A stretch of DNA of 64,000 nucleotides. Origin: Phenylobacterium sp. (GTDB taxonomy: Bacteria > Pseudomonadota > Alphaproteobacteria > Caulobacterales > Caulobacteraceae). The notes under the pieces are model-generated. The model did not search any database. It was not told where the DNA came from and saw nothing but the letters and a program-made list of their open reading frames with translations. Both the position numbers and the translations under genes were made by a program. Positions within the stretch are counted from its first letter, which is position 1. Every line of letters starts with the position of its first letter. Where the stretch lies: the NCBI RefSeq assembly GCF_016124325.1, contig NZ_WGNY01000041.1, forward strand, positions 1 through 64,000, given 5' to 3'. Shown here piece by piece: positions 23,249 to 32,608 of this stretch.

Positions 23249-24904
23249 CTACTTCCGCATCGCCGCGGTCTTGTCGCGCTCGGCCTTGAACTCCGAGCCG
23301 GCCTTCCACGCGGGCCACTCGCGGCTGTTGGCCAGCTTTTCGCCCAGCTCGAACAGCAGGGTCCCGTCGGCCACGAAGCCCTTGGGGTCCCAGGTCGGAT
23401 CGAACTCGTCGCTCGGCTGGTGGTAGTGCTCGGCCGTGTAGGCCCGGGCCTTGGCGTCGCCGGCCGCCTTGCCGCCCTCGAACAGGTCGCGCCCGCCGCC
23501 GAAGCTGATGGCCGGCACGCCGCGCTTGGCGAAGCTGAAGTGGTCCGAGCGGAAGAAGCTGCCCGCCTCCGGCCGCGGGTCGGGGCTGTAGTAGCGGTCG
23601 TGCGTCTTGCCCACGGCGATCAGATCGTCCTGCAGGGTCAGCGGCGCGTTGCCCGAGGTGGTGAAGTCGTGCGCCAGGCCGTTGGGCCCCACGCCGTCCA
23701 TGTTGAGCACGCCCACGGTCGTCGCCAGCGGATAGAGCGGGTTGGCGGCGTAGTATTCCGAGCCCAGCAGGCCCTTCTCCTCGGCGGTCACCGACATGAA
23801 CACCACGGTCCGCTCGGGCTTCGGTCCCTTGGCGAAGGCCCGCGCCAGCTCCAGCAGCATCGAGGTCCCCGAGGCGTTGTCGAGCGCGCCGTTGTAGATC
23901 TTGTCGCCCCTGGCGTCGGGCAGGCCCACGCCCAGGTGGTCCCAGTGGGCGGTGTAGAACACCCGCTCGTCCGGATATTTGGCGCCTTTGATCTGGCCGA
24001 CGACGTTGTGGGAGACCACCTTCTCGGCGTCGATCGCGTAGTCGGTGGAGAAGGTCACACCCTTCAGCGCCACCGGGTGGAAGTCGCGGGTCTGGGCCTG
24101 CTTCTTCAGGGCGTCGAAGTCGAGGCCGGCGGCCTTCAGCATCTCCACGGCGGCGTCGCGCTGCACCCAGCCCTCCAGCGGGGCGTGCGCTTCGCTCGGG
24201 TCCTTGCGGATCACGTCGAAGATTTCGTTGGTGTTGGAGTTCTTGACCGTCGCCCAGCCGTACGAGGCCGGCGCCGTCTCGTGGATCACCAGGAAGCCGA
24301 TGGCCCCCTGCCGGGCGGCCTCCTCGTACTTATAGGTCCAGCGGCCGTAGTAGGTCATGGCCTTGCCGCCGAAGTCGCCTTCGCCGGTCTCGAAGTCGGG
24401 GTCGTTGACCAGCACCAGGGCCACCTTGCCCTTCAGGTCCATGCCCTTGAAGTCGTCCCAGTTCCGCTCCGGCGCCTTCACGCCGTAGCCCACGAACACC
24501 ACCGGCGCGTCCTTGATGGTCAGGTGGTCGACGCCGGTCTGGGCCGCGCGGATGGCGATCTGGTCGCCCTGGGTCCAGGTCTTGGTCTCGCCGTTCTCGG
24601 TGACGCTGACGTTCACCGGGCCCTTGGTGACGAAGCGGGCCAGCGGCACGTCCTGGGTCCAGGCGCGGGTCCCGTCGGGCTTCGGGTCGCCGGCGGGCGC
24701 GAGCCCCGCGGCCTTCATCTGCTGGACGAGGTAGGCGATGGTCTTGGTCTCGCCCTCGGTCGCCGGGCCGCGGCCCTCGAAGGCGTCCGAGGACAGCACC
24801 TTGATGTCGGCCAGGACCCGCTGGGCGTCGATCGGGGAATCGGCCGCCACGGCCGCGCCGGCCACCGCAACCGCCAGGGCCGCACTCAGGAAAAGCTTTC
24901 GCAT
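23249..24904 (-). CDS. Secreted M28-family zinc metallopeptidase
   Basis: A 551-residue exported aminopeptidase-type enzyme. The signal peptide is MRKLFLSAALAVAVAGAAVA (residues 1-20). A PA-type insert occupies about 130-270. The M28 catalytic domain carries the co-catalytic zinc ligands in order: the His of YTAHWDHLG, the Asp of GALDNASG, the Glu pair of SVTAEEKG, the Asp of LNMDGVG and the His of TAEHYHQPSDE. It probably trims peptides or amino-acid derivatives in the periplasm or outside the cell. Nothing upstream on the same strand appears co-operonic. Confidence 0.92.
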   Translation of the reverse strand: MRKLFLSAALAVAVAGAAVAADSPIDAQRVLADIKVLSSDAFEGRGPATEGETKTIAYLVQQMKAAGLAPAGDPKPDGTRAWTQDVPLARFVTKGPVNVSVTENGETKTWTQGDQIAIRAAQTGVDHLTIKDAPVVFVGYGVKAPERNWDDFKGMDLKGKVALVLVNDPDFETGEGDFGGKAMTYYGRWTYKYEEAARQGAIGFLVIHETAPASYGWATVKNSNTNEIFDVIRKDPSEAHAPLEGWVQRDAAVEMLKAAGLDFDALKKQAQTRDFHPVALKGVTFSTDYAIDAEKVVSHNVVGQIKGAKYPDERVFYTAHWDHLGVGLPDARGDKIYNGALDNASGTSMLLELARAFAKGPKPERTVVFMSVTAEEKGLLGSEYYAANPLYPLATTVGVLNMDGVGPNGLAHDFTTSGNAPLTLQDDLIAVGKTHDRYYSPDPRPEAGSFFRSDHFSFAKRGVPAISFGGGRDLFEGGKAAGDAKARAYTAEHYHQPSDEFDPTWDPKGFVADGTLLFELGEKLANSREWPAWKAGSEFKAERDKTAAMRK

Positions 24905-24949
24905 CCACTCACTCGAAAAAAGGGGGAGGTTCGGGGGTTGCGGCGACCC

Positions 24950-25090
24950 TAGAGCACGATGGGGTCAGGTGGAATCACCTGACCGCTGAATCGTGCTCGA
25001 GATTCGAAAGTATGGAGCGCGTTCGAGCGGCGAAACCGCTCACACTTTCGCCTAACGCGCTCTAGTGGCTCCGCGCGACGGCGGCTAGAG
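24950..25090. repeat. TAGAGC-type palindromic elements
   Basis: TAGAGC at 24950 begins a large hairpin: GAGCACGAT (24952-24960) pairs with ATCGTGCTC (24990-24998), and inside it GGTCAGGTG (24963-24971) pairs with CACCTGACC (24976-24984). A second block follows, with GCGCTCTAG near 25057 and CTAGAGCGCG near 25086 in inverse orientation. This 190-bp gap holds no gene. Related elements are at 40.2 and 49.4 kb. Confidence 0.8.
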
Positions 25091-25097
25091 CGCGTCC

Positions 25098-25877
25098 CTA
25101 GGCGGGCGGGGCGTTCCGTTGGCGGATGAAGGCCTCCAGCCCATCCAGGATACGCTCGAGCCCGAATTCGAAGCGGGCGACCGCATCGTGGGTCGCCGAC
25201 ACCTTGGCCCCGCCTCCGGCCTCCTTCAGCCGCTTGATGACCGGGAAGCCGCCGCTCTCGATGCGTCCGCCAAGCTCGTCGGCGATGATGGCGAACCATT
25301 CGGCGTCGGTCATGCCCGTGCGGCGCTCGGCCTCGCGCGCCTCGCGCGCGGCGTGCAGCGCGCCGGTGACGTAGTTCTGCAGCGCCTCGGCCGCCAGGCC
25401 CATCTCCTCGGGCGCCAGCCCCATGCCCTCGAAGGTCCGCATGGTCGACTCGGCCTTGCGCATCACGTTCGGGCCCAGGGGCGGGCGGTGCAGCGCCAGG
25501 TCCAGCAGCCAGGGATGGCGCTCGGTCAGGGCCCAGCGTTGGCGGGCGATGAAGGCGAGCTTGACGCGCCAGCCCGGCAGCGCCTCGTTCGGATCGGGCG
25601 TCTCGCCCAGCACCCGGTCGAACATCAGGTCGAGCAGCTCGGTCTTCGACGGCACGTAGGTGTAGAGCGACATGGGCGAGACGCCGACCGCCTCGGCCAC
25701 CTTGCGCATCGACAGCGCCTCGATGCCCTGGGCGTCGGCCAGCGCGATCGCGGCCTCGACCACCTCGTCGGTGGACAGCCGTTGCTTGGGCCCGCGGCGT
25801 CCCGGCTCGGGTCCGCGCCAGAGGAGCTCCAGGCTCCTGCGCAGGTCGCCCGCGCCTGTTGGTTCCTTGTTCACCAC
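25098..25877 (-). CDS. TetR-family regulator, probable repressor of the adjacent efflux operon
   Basis: A 259-residue regulator of the TetR_C subgroup. A short N-terminal extension (residues 1-34) precedes the helix-turn-helix: STDEVVEAAIALADAQGIEA, SMRKVAEAVGVSPMSLYTYV and PSKTELLDLMFDRV (35-88). The C-terminal ligand-binding domain contains LLDLALHRPPLGPN. The start appears to be GTG at 25877 or the following GTG at 25874; no strong ribosome binding site is seen. It is divergent from the NodT/MFP/RND operon, the common arrangement for a pump repressor. A CCGTTC-GCT-GAACGG dyad just before the operon's first gene is its likely operator. Confidence 0.87.
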   Translation of the reverse strand: MVNKEPTGAGDLRRSLELLWRGPEPGRRGPKQRLSTDEVVEAAIALADAQGIEALSMRKVAEAVGVSPMSLYTYVPSKTELLDLMFDRVLGETPDPNEALPGWRVKLAFIARQRWALTERHPWLLDLALHRPPLGPNVMRKAESTMRTFEGMGLAPEEMGLAAEALQNYVTGALHAAREAREAERRTGMTDAEWFAIIADELGGRIESGGFPVIKRLKEAGGGAKVSATHDAVARFEFGLERILDGLEAFIRQRNAPPA

Positions 25878-26043
25878 GCCGTGCTCATGTCGGCCCGATC
25901 CTTACAGGAAAAACACTTTACAACATACGGAGTTTCAGGCACTGCCGGTCGCGCAAGGGCCCAAAGAGGCTCTGCGGAGGTCACGCACGGAATGCGCAAC
26001 ATCGAGGCGCCGGTTGCGTCTTCGGTGACTTGAGTCCAACAAG

Positions 26044-26058
26044 CCGTTCGCTGAACGG
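26044..26058. promoter_or_regulatory. Candidate operator of the efflux operon
   Basis: CCGTTCGCTGAACGG is a perfect 6-bp inverted repeat with a 3-bp spacer, ending 18 bp upstream of the first efflux gene. An AT-richer stretch (about 25905-25935) in the same divergent region probably holds the promoters. Confidence 0.5.
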
Positions 26059-26076
26059 ATGTGAACGAATCTGCGC

Positions 26077-27492
26077 ATGCGCTCCGTCGCCCTCGCCCTT
26101 GCGGTGCTTTCCACCTTGTCCCTCGGGGCCTGCGCGGTCGCGCGCAAGCCCGACCTCGGGTTGCCGGCCGCCTACGAGGCCCCGGCCGGGCCGCCGCCCG
26201 GCGTGATCGCGCTCGACACCTGGTGGACAGCCTATGACGACCCCGATCTGACCACGCTGGTCCAGCAGGCGCTGGAGCGGAATCCCGACGTGCGCACGGC
26301 GCGCTCGCGGATCGACGAGGTCGAGGCCCAACGCTGGCAGGCGATCCTGCAGTACCTGCCGCAGGGTGACGCGAGCTACACGAGCCGCCGCACCCACACC
26401 GACCAGCTAGCCGGCACGACGGTCAGCATCCCCGGCTTCACCAACAGCGGCGCGTCGGTCACCCAGAGCGCCAATTTCAATGTGAGCTGGGAGGTCGACC
26501 CGTTCGGCCGCGGTCTCTTCGCCGCCAAGGCGGCCAACGCCGAGGTGGCCCAGCTCCGCTACGCCTACGAGACCACCCGCGCCACCATCGCCGCCCAGAC
26601 CGCCGACGCCTGGTTCCAGGCCAAGGGACTGGCGATCCAGCTCGCCGACGCCCGCCAGACCGTCCGCATCCAGTCCGAGCTCTACGACCTGGCGACCCGC
26701 AAGGCCGAGGCGGGGCTCGCCGGGGCGACCGACGCCGACCGCGTGGCCGGCGAACTGGCCGCGGCTAACGCCCAGGTCGAGGCGCTCGACGCCCAGCTCC
26801 AGGTCCAGAAGCGCGCCATCCTGATCCTGGCGGGCCGCGTGGTGGAGCCGACCGCGAACATCGAGGCCACCCCCGAGGTGGGCGCGATCCCGGCCGTTCC
26901 GGCCGCCCTGCCCAGCGAGCTGCTCGAACGCCGCCCCGACGTGCGCGGCGCCCAGGCGGCCCTGCGCTCGCAGAAGAACCAGAAGGTGCTGGACGCCCTG
27001 GCGCTGTTCCCGACCTTCAGCTTCACCCCCAGCCTCGGCTGGCAGAAGGTGAAGCAGCCCGGCTTCTCCTCGACGAGCCAGAACTGGGTGCTGGGCGGCA
27101 CGGTCACCCAGCCGATCCTGTCGATCCCGCGCCTGTTGTCCGAGTGGAAGGCGCAGGACGCCCGCACCGAGCAAGCCGTCATCACCTACGAGAAGACCGT
27201 GCAGACCGCCTTCCAGGAGGCCGAGAGCGCGCTGGTCAACCTCGGCGCCGACCGCCGGCGGGTCGCCCTGCTCACCGATGGCGAGGTCCGCGCCCGCCGC
27301 GCCTACGACGCCTCCAAGGCCGCCTACGAGCGCGGGCTCACCGATCTTTCCACCACCCTCCAGGCCGAACAGTCGTGGCGCAGCGTGCGCGCCCAGCTGA
27401 CCTCGGCCGAGGTCCAGGCGCTCCGCCGTTCCGTCCAGGCTTACAAGGCCATCGGCGGCGGCTGGCCGGCCCAGACCTACGCGGCGAAATGA
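26077..27492 (+). CDS. RND efflux outer-membrane lipoprotein, NodT family
   Basis: The outer-membrane channel of a tripartite efflux pump; 471 residues. The lipoprotein signal MRSVALALAVLSTLSLGAC has a cysteine at the lipobox. Two internally similar OEP domains follow (about 60-250 and 270-460). Typical features are WWTAYDDPDLTTLVQQALE near the N-terminus, NVSWEVDPFGRG, and ELLERRPDVRGAQAALRSQ starting the second half. It is anchored in the outer membrane and spans the periplasm as a trimeric beta-barrel and helical tunnel. It is the first gene of the operon, and its stop overlaps the ATG of the adaptor gene. Confidence 0.95.
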   Translation: MRSVALALAVLSTLSLGACAVARKPDLGLPAAYEAPAGPPPGVIALDTWWTAYDDPDLTTLVQQALERNPDVRTARSRIDEVEAQRWQAILQYLPQGDASYTSRRTHTDQLAGTTVSIPGFTNSGASVTQSANFNVSWEVDPFGRGLFAAKAANAEVAQLRYAYETTRATIAAQTADAWFQAKGLAIQLADARQTVRIQSELYDLATRKAEAGLAGATDADRVAGELAAANAQVEALDAQLQVQKRAILILAGRVVEPTANIEATPEVGAIPAVPAALPSELLERRPDVRGAQAALRSQKNQKVLDALALFPTFSFTPSLGWQKVKQPGFSSTSQNWVLGGTVTQPILSIPRLLSEWKAQDARTEQAVITYEKTVQTAFQEAESALVNLGADRRRVALLTDGEVRARRAYDASKAAYERGLTDLSTTLQAEQSWRSVRAQLTSAEVQALRRSVQAYKAIGGGWPAQTYAAK

Positions 27493-28580
27493 GACGAGAC
27501 CGAATGCGCTCACAATTCCTCATCGTCCCGGTCCTCTGCGTCCTGGCCCTGGCGGGCTGCAAGAAGCCCGAGCCCAAGGAGACCGAGGCCGAGCGCGCGC
27601 GCGCCGTCCGCGTCGTCCGCATCGAGCCGCGCGCCGTGACCGGCTCGCTCGCCGCCTCCGGCGATCTCGTCCCGCGCGAGGAAGCCGCGGTGATGCCCGA
27701 GGTCTCGGGCTATCGCGTCACCCGCGTGCTGGCTGATCTGGGCGATCACGTCCGCGCCGGCCAGACGCTGGTGGTGCTGGACCCGACGCTGCTCGAGGCC
27801 CAGATCGCCCAGTCGCGCGCTCAGCTCGCCCAGGTCGAGGACCAGGCCGAGCGTGTCTCCGGCCTCGACGGCCAGGGCGTGCTCAGCCAGGAGCAGATCG
27901 TCCAGCGCCGGCTCCAGGCCGATATCGCGCGGGCCAATCTGCGCACGCTGCAGACCCAGCGCAGCAAGCTGTCGGTCACCGCCCCGGTCTCCGGCGTGAT
28001 CCTGGAGCGCAACGTGCGGCCCGGCGACCAGGCGACCCTGGGCGCGACGCCCTGGTTCCGCATCGCCCGCGACAGCCTCATCGAGCTCTCCGCCCAGATG
28101 AGCGAGGACGACATGGCCCGCGTGCGCGTCGGTCAGCCCGCGACCGTGTCCCTGCCCGGCGGCGCGACCGCCCAGGGCCGCATCCGCCTGATCAGCCCGC
28201 AGGTCAACGAACAGACCAAGCTGGGCGAGGTGCGGGTGTCGCTGCCCGTCCGCTCCGACATCCGCAACGGCGGCTATGGCCGCGCGGTGTTCGGCGACGC
28301 CTCGTCGACCACGCTGGCCGTGCCTGAGACCGCGGTCCGCTACGACGCCGACGGCGCCTCGGTGATGGTGGTCGGCGACGACAACCGCGTGCACCGCGCC
28401 CCGGTGAGGGTCGGCGCGCGCGGCGCCGGCCTGGTCCAGCTCGAGTCCGGGCCGCCCGCCGGGACCCGCGTGGTCGCCACCGCCTCGGCCCTGCTGCTGG
28501 ACGGCGACATGGTCCGCCCGGTCGAAGGAACCGCCGCCGCCGCTGCGCCGGCGGCCAAGGCCCCGGCGGCCGCCAAATGA
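27489..28580 (+). CDS. RND efflux periplasmic adaptor (membrane fusion protein)
   Basis: The HlyD/AcrA-type adaptor that links the RND pump to the outer-membrane channel. About 363 residues, with a lipoprotein signal MRSQFLIVPVLCVLALAGC. The lipoyl half-motifs are GYRVTRVLADLGDHVRAGQ and LSVTAPVSGVILERNVRPGD, with a helical hairpin between (about 110-165). Beta-barrel and membrane-proximal domains follow. The C-terminus is an alanine-rich tail. The ATG at 27489 overlaps the upstream TGA (ATGA), as at the next junction; an ATG at 27504 is an alternative start. Its own stop overlaps the RND gene by four bases. Confidence 0.94.
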   Translation: MRRDRMRSQFLIVPVLCVLALAGCKKPEPKETEAERARAVRVVRIEPRAVTGSLAASGDLVPREEAAVMPEVSGYRVTRVLADLGDHVRAGQTLVVLDPTLLEAQIAQSRAQLAQVEDQAERVSGLDGQGVLSQEQIVQRRLQADIARANLRTLQTQRSKLSVTAPVSGVILERNVRPGDQATLGATPWFRIARDSLIELSAQMSEDDMARVRVGQPATVSLPGGATAQGRIRLISPQVNEQTKLGEVRVSLPVRSDIRNGGYGRAVFGDASSTTLAVPETAVRYDADGASVMVVGDDNRVHRAPVRVGARGAGLVQLESGPPAGTRVVATASALLLDGDMVRPVEGTAAAAAPAAKAPAAAK

Positions 28581-31500
28581 GCGAGCGCCAACGCAGCTTT
28601 GCTATCTCCGCCTGGGGGATCCGGAATCCGATCCCCGTCGCGGTGCTGTTCATCGGCCTGATCCTGGCCGGGCTGATTTCCTACACCGGGCTGCCGATCA
28701 AGCAGTACCCGAACATCCAGTTCCCCGTGGTCGCCGTCACCATCACCGAGAACGGTGCGGCGCCGGCGGAAATGGAGACCCAGATCACGCGTCCGGTCGA
28801 GGATGCGCTGGCCAGCGTGACGGGCGTCAAGAACATCCAGTCGGTGGTCACCCAGGGCGTCTCGACCACCTCGATGCAGTTCGAGATCGGCGAGAACCTG
28901 CAGAAGAAGACCGACGAGGTCCGTTCCAAGATCGACCAGGCCCGCGCGATCCTGCCGCGCGACATCGACGAGCCCACCGTCAACCAGATCGAGGTCGACG
29001 AACTCCAGCCGATCCTGACCTACGCGGTGTCGTCGGACTCGATGACCGACGAGCAGCTTTCGTGGTTCGTCGACGACACCGTCGCCCGCCGGCTGCAGTC
29101 CGCCGATGGCGTGGCCCAGACCAGCCGCGTGGGCGGCGTCTCGCGCGAGATCAACGTCGTCGTGGACCCCGACCGCCTGGCGGCCCGCGGCCTCACCGCG
29201 ACCCAGGTCAACAACGCCCTGCGCGCCTTCCAGACCGACGCTCCGGGCGGCCGCGCCGTGGTGGGCGGCCGGGAACAGACGGTGCGCGTGCTCGCCAACG
29301 TGGCGTCGGTCGACCAGCTGCGCGAGCTCACCATCCCCACGGGCGGCGGACGGTTCGTGAAGCTGTCCGACGTGGCCGACATCGGCGACGGCGCCTCCGA
29401 GCCGCGAGGGTTCGCGCGCCTCAACGGCCGGCCCGTCGTGGGCTTCCAGGTCTCCAAGACCAAGGAGGCCAGCGACGTCGTCACCGAGGACGCCGTCAAG
29501 GCCGAGATCAAGCGGATCGAAAAGGACAATCCGGGGGTCAAGTTCTCGCTGGTCTTCTCGTCGGTCGACGAGACGCGCTCCAGCTTCCGCGCCACCCAGC
29601 ACGTGCTGACCGAGGGCATGTTCCTGGCGGCCCTGGTGGTGTTCTTCTTCCTGCGCGACTGGCGCGCCACCCTGATCACCGCGGTGGCCATGCCCATCTC
29701 GCTAATCCCGACCTTCTTCGTGATGAAGATGGCCGACTTCTCGCTGAACATGGTGACGCTGCTGGCGCTCACCCTGGTCGTGGGGATCCTGGTCGACGAC
29801 GCCATCGTCGAGATTGAGAACATCGAGAAACGGGTCACCCAGGGGATGCGGCCCTATCAGGCCGCGATCCAGGGCGCCGACGCCATCGGCCTGGCCGTGG
29901 TGGCCACCACCATGGCGATCGTGGTGGTGTTCACCCCGGTCAGCTTCATGCCGGGCATCCCCGGCCAGTTCTTCAAGGAGTTCGGCCTGACCGTCTCGGT
30001 GGCGGTGCTGTTCTCGCTGGCCGTGGCGCGCCTGGTGACGCCGCTGATGGCGGCCTATCTGCTGAAGGCCGGCAAGGAGGCCCATCCGCGGAAGCCCTTC
30101 GAAGGCTTCTATCGCAACGCCCTGGAATGGGCCCTGGCGCACCGGATCATCGCCACGTTCGGCGGCGGCGCCATCTTCATAGCCTCGATCGTGGTGGCGA
30201 CCATGCTGCCCCAGGGCTTCCAGCCGACCGGCGACCCGGACTTCCTCTATGTCGACATCCAGGGTCCGCCCGGGGCGACGGTGAGCGACATGGAAACCGC
30301 CGCCGGCGAGATCAATCGGCTGTTCTCGAAGCAGCCCGAGGTGACCGGCGTCTTCACCCAGATCGGCTCGACCGTCTCCACGTTCGGCCCGAGCGGCTCG
30401 GGCTCGAGCAGCGACCTGCGCAAGGGCACGGCGACCATCCTCCTCGACACCCACCGGCATGCGAGCGGGGAAGAGATCAAGCGTCGCCTGCGGGTCGACC
30501 TGCGCAAGATTCCCGACGTGCGCCTGTCGTTCCTCGATTTCAACGGCGGCGCCGGCTACCAGCAGATCCTGACCGGCGACAACCCGGCCAACCTGCAGAA
30601 GGCCTCGCTGGAGCTTGAGCGCCAGATGCGCACCCTGCCCCAGTTGGCCGATCCGCACCCTTCGACGCCGCCCGTCGGGCCCGAGATCGTCATCCGGCCC
30701 AAGCCGCAGGAGGCCGCGCGGCTGGGCGTCTCGTCCGACGCCATCGCCACCATCGCCCGCGTGGCGACCGTCGGCGACATCGACGCCAACGTGGCCAAGT
30801 TCAACGAAGGCGAGCGCCGCATCCCGATCCGCGTGCGCCTGCCGGAAAGCGCGCGGGCCGACATCGAGCGCATTGCGTCCATGCGCGTGCCGACGGCCAG
30901 CGGCGGCACGACCACCCTGGACAGCGTGGCGGACATCAGCTTCCAGGCTGGCGCCGCGCGCATCGACCGCCTGAACCGCGAACGCCAGATGACCGTGCGC
31001 GCCGAGCTGAATGGCGTGGAGATGGGCGACGCCCAGCGCGCGGTGAACGGCCTGCCGATCATGAAGAAGCTGCCGCCCGGCGTGCGGCCGGCGGCCATCG
31101 GCGACCAGCAGGCCATGGCCGAGCTGTTCGGCGGCTTCATCGTGGCCTTCGCCACCGCCATCTTCCTGATGTACGCGGTGCTGGTGCTGCTGTTCCGCAG
31201 CTTCTTCAAGCCGTGGGTGATCCTGTCGGCCCTTCCGCTGTCGTTCGGCGGGGCCTTCGTCGGCCTCCTGGTCTTCAACCTCTCGGTCTCGATCCCCTCG
31301 CTGATCGGCTTCCTGATGCTGATGGGCCTGGCGGCCAAGAACTCGATCCTGCTGGTCGAGTACGCCATCGAGCGAGAGCGCGAGGGCATGAGCCAGCACG
31401 ACGCCCTGATCGAGGCCTGCCGCGAGCGGGCGCGCCCGATCATCATGACCACCGTCGCCATGGCCGCCGGCATGCTGCCCACCGCCTTCGCCCTGGAAAA

Positions 31501-31696
31501 GGGCGCCGAGTTCCGCCAGCCCATGGCCGTGGCGGTGATCGGCGGCCTGATCACCTCGACCCTGCTGTCGCTGGTGCTGGTGCCCGTGGTCTACCGCTTC
31601 GTGGACGACTTCGAGAGCTGGCTGAAGCCCAGGCTCGGCCGCCTGATCACGCCGCGCGAGGCCATCGGCAGGCCCGCGCCCGAGGACCGGCTCTAA
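28577..31696 (+). CDS. RND multidrug efflux transporter, HAE-1/AcrB type
   Basis: The inner-membrane proton-driven pump of the tripartite system; 1039 residues, the usual size. TM1 is IPVAVLFIGLILAGLISYTG followed by LPIKQYPNIQFPVV, the family N-terminal hallmark. The proton-relay aspartates are in TM4, VVGILVDDAIVEIEN, and the second-half counterpart lysine/asparagine region is LMGLAAKNSILLVEYA. Two large periplasmic loops lie at about 35-330 and 560-870. The specificity (drugs, solvents, plant phenolics) cannot be read from the sequence. Four-base overlap with the adaptor gene indicates coupled translation. The operon is probably controlled by the divergent TetR. Confidence 0.96.
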   Translation: MSERQRSFAISAWGIRNPIPVAVLFIGLILAGLISYTGLPIKQYPNIQFPVVAVTITENGAAPAEMETQITRPVEDALASVTGVKNIQSVVTQGVSTTSMQFEIGENLQKKTDEVRSKIDQARAILPRDIDEPTVNQIEVDELQPILTYAVSSDSMTDEQLSWFVDDTVARRLQSADGVAQTSRVGGVSREINVVVDPDRLAARGLTATQVNNALRAFQTDAPGGRAVVGGREQTVRVLANVASVDQLRELTIPTGGGRFVKLSDVADIGDGASEPRGFARLNGRPVVGFQVSKTKEASDVVTEDAVKAEIKRIEKDNPGVKFSLVFSSVDETRSSFRATQHVLTEGMFLAALVVFFFLRDWRATLITAVAMPISLIPTFFVMKMADFSLNMVTLLALTLVVGILVDDAIVEIENIEKRVTQGMRPYQAAIQGADAIGLAVVATTMAIVVVFTPVSFMPGIPGQFFKEFGLTVSVAVLFSLAVARLVTPLMAAYLLKAGKEAHPRKPFEGFYRNALEWALAHRIIATFGGGAIFIASIVVATMLPQGFQPTGDPDFLYVDIQGPPGATVSDMETAAGEINRLFSKQPEVTGVFTQIGSTVSTFGPSGSGSSSDLRKGTATILLDTHRHASGEEIKRRLRVDLRKIPDVRLSFLDFNGGAGYQQILTGDNPANLQKASLELERQMRTLPQLADPHPSTPPVGPEIVIRPKPQEAARLGVSSDAIATIARVATVGDIDANVAKFNEGERRIPIRVRLPESARADIERIASMRVPTASGGTTTLDSVADISFQAGAARIDRLNRERQMTVRAELNGVEMGDAQRAVNGLPIMKKLPPGVRPAAIGDQQAMAELFGGFIVAFATAIFLMYAVLVLLFRSFFKPWVILSALPLSFGGAFVGLLVFNLSVSIPSLIGFLMLMGLAAKNSILLVEYAIEREREGMSQHDALIEACRERARPIIMTTVAMAAGMLPTAFALEKGAEFRQPMAVAVIGGLITSTLLSLVLVPVVYRFVDDFESWLKPRLGRLITPREAIGRPAPEDRL

Positions 31697-31740
31697 CCGC
31701 CCCTATGGCCTGAGGGCGGCCGGAAGGGTACGAGGACCCC

Positions 31741-32604
31741 ATGGGGACCCTATCGGCGCGCGCCGCCCTCGGCGCCGGCTTTCGTCTGATCGCACGCGAA
31801 CCGCTGGCCTTCGCGGCCTGGTGCGGCGCCTATTTCCTGGTGGGTGTCGTGCCGCAGCTCGTGATGCTGGACGCGCTCGTGCCGCTGATGGCGGCGTTCA
31901 TGGCGTCCGGCGGCGATCCCAACGACGCCGCCTTCGTCGCGGCCGAGGCGCGGATGGCCCGCTACAGCATCCTGTCCTACCTCAGCTCGTTCGTGACGAT
32001 CACGGTGATCCCGGGCGCGGTCTTCCGCGCGATCCTCGCCCCGGACGAGCGCCGCTTCTTCTATCTCCGCATCGGCGCCCAGGAGGGCTGGCTGGGCCTG
32101 AGCGTGCTGGCGGTGTTCGGCCTTTTCCTCATCGGCTCGCTGGTGCTGGCGCTCCCGGTGGCGCTGGTCGCCGCCTTCGCCCCGCCGCTCGCGCCCCTGG
32201 CCACGGCCGGCGGCATGGCCGCGCTGATCTGGGGCGTCCTGCGCGTCTCGTTCACCCCGGTCATGGGCTTCGCCGACCACAACTTCCGGGTCGCCGAGTC
32301 GTGGCAGGCGAGCCGGCCGCACATGAACCGCCTGCTGCTGGTGGCCGCCGGCCTCTTCGTGCTGGTGCTCGGCGGCTATGTCCTGCTGGTGACGGCGGGT
32401 TCGGCCGTCTTCGCCCTCGATCCCGGCGCGGACGCCGTGGCGGCCGCCTGGAAGTCGAATCCCGCCGGGGTGATCGAGAGCCTGGGGGCGGGCCGCATCG
32501 CCGGCCTGCTGGTCGTCATCACCGTCTTCGCGACCTGGATGCACGTCATGGGCGCCGCCGCCTGGGCCTCGATGTACCGCGACCTGAAGGCCCCGGCGGC
32601 CTGA
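31741..32604 (+). CDS. Polytopic membrane protein, unknown function
   Basis: A 287-residue integral membrane protein with about six hydrophobic segments: near 22-42 (FAAWCGAYFLVGVVPQLVML), 80-100, 120-150, 155-175, 203-225 and 255-275. A polar loop with several Asp residues lies between the first two segments. No catalytic motif is apparent, and the sequence was not recognised beyond a YciC/DUF975-like general layout. It lies 44 bp after the RND gene on the same strand and could be read through, but a role in efflux is not supported. The gene after it is convergent. Confidence 0.7.
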   Translation: MGTLSARAALGAGFRLIAREPLAFAAWCGAYFLVGVVPQLVMLDALVPLMAAFMASGGDPNDAAFVAAEARMARYSILSYLSSFVTITVIPGAVFRAILAPDERRFFYLRIGAQEGWLGLSVLAVFGLFLIGSLVLALPVALVAAFAPPLAPLATAGGMAALIWGVLRVSFTPVMGFADHNFRVAESWQASRPHMNRLLLVAAGLFVLVLGGYVLLVTAGSAVFALDPGADAVAAAWKSNPAGVIESLGAGRIAGLLVVITVFATWMHVMGAAAWASMYRDLKAPAA

Positions 32605-32608
32605 GGGG

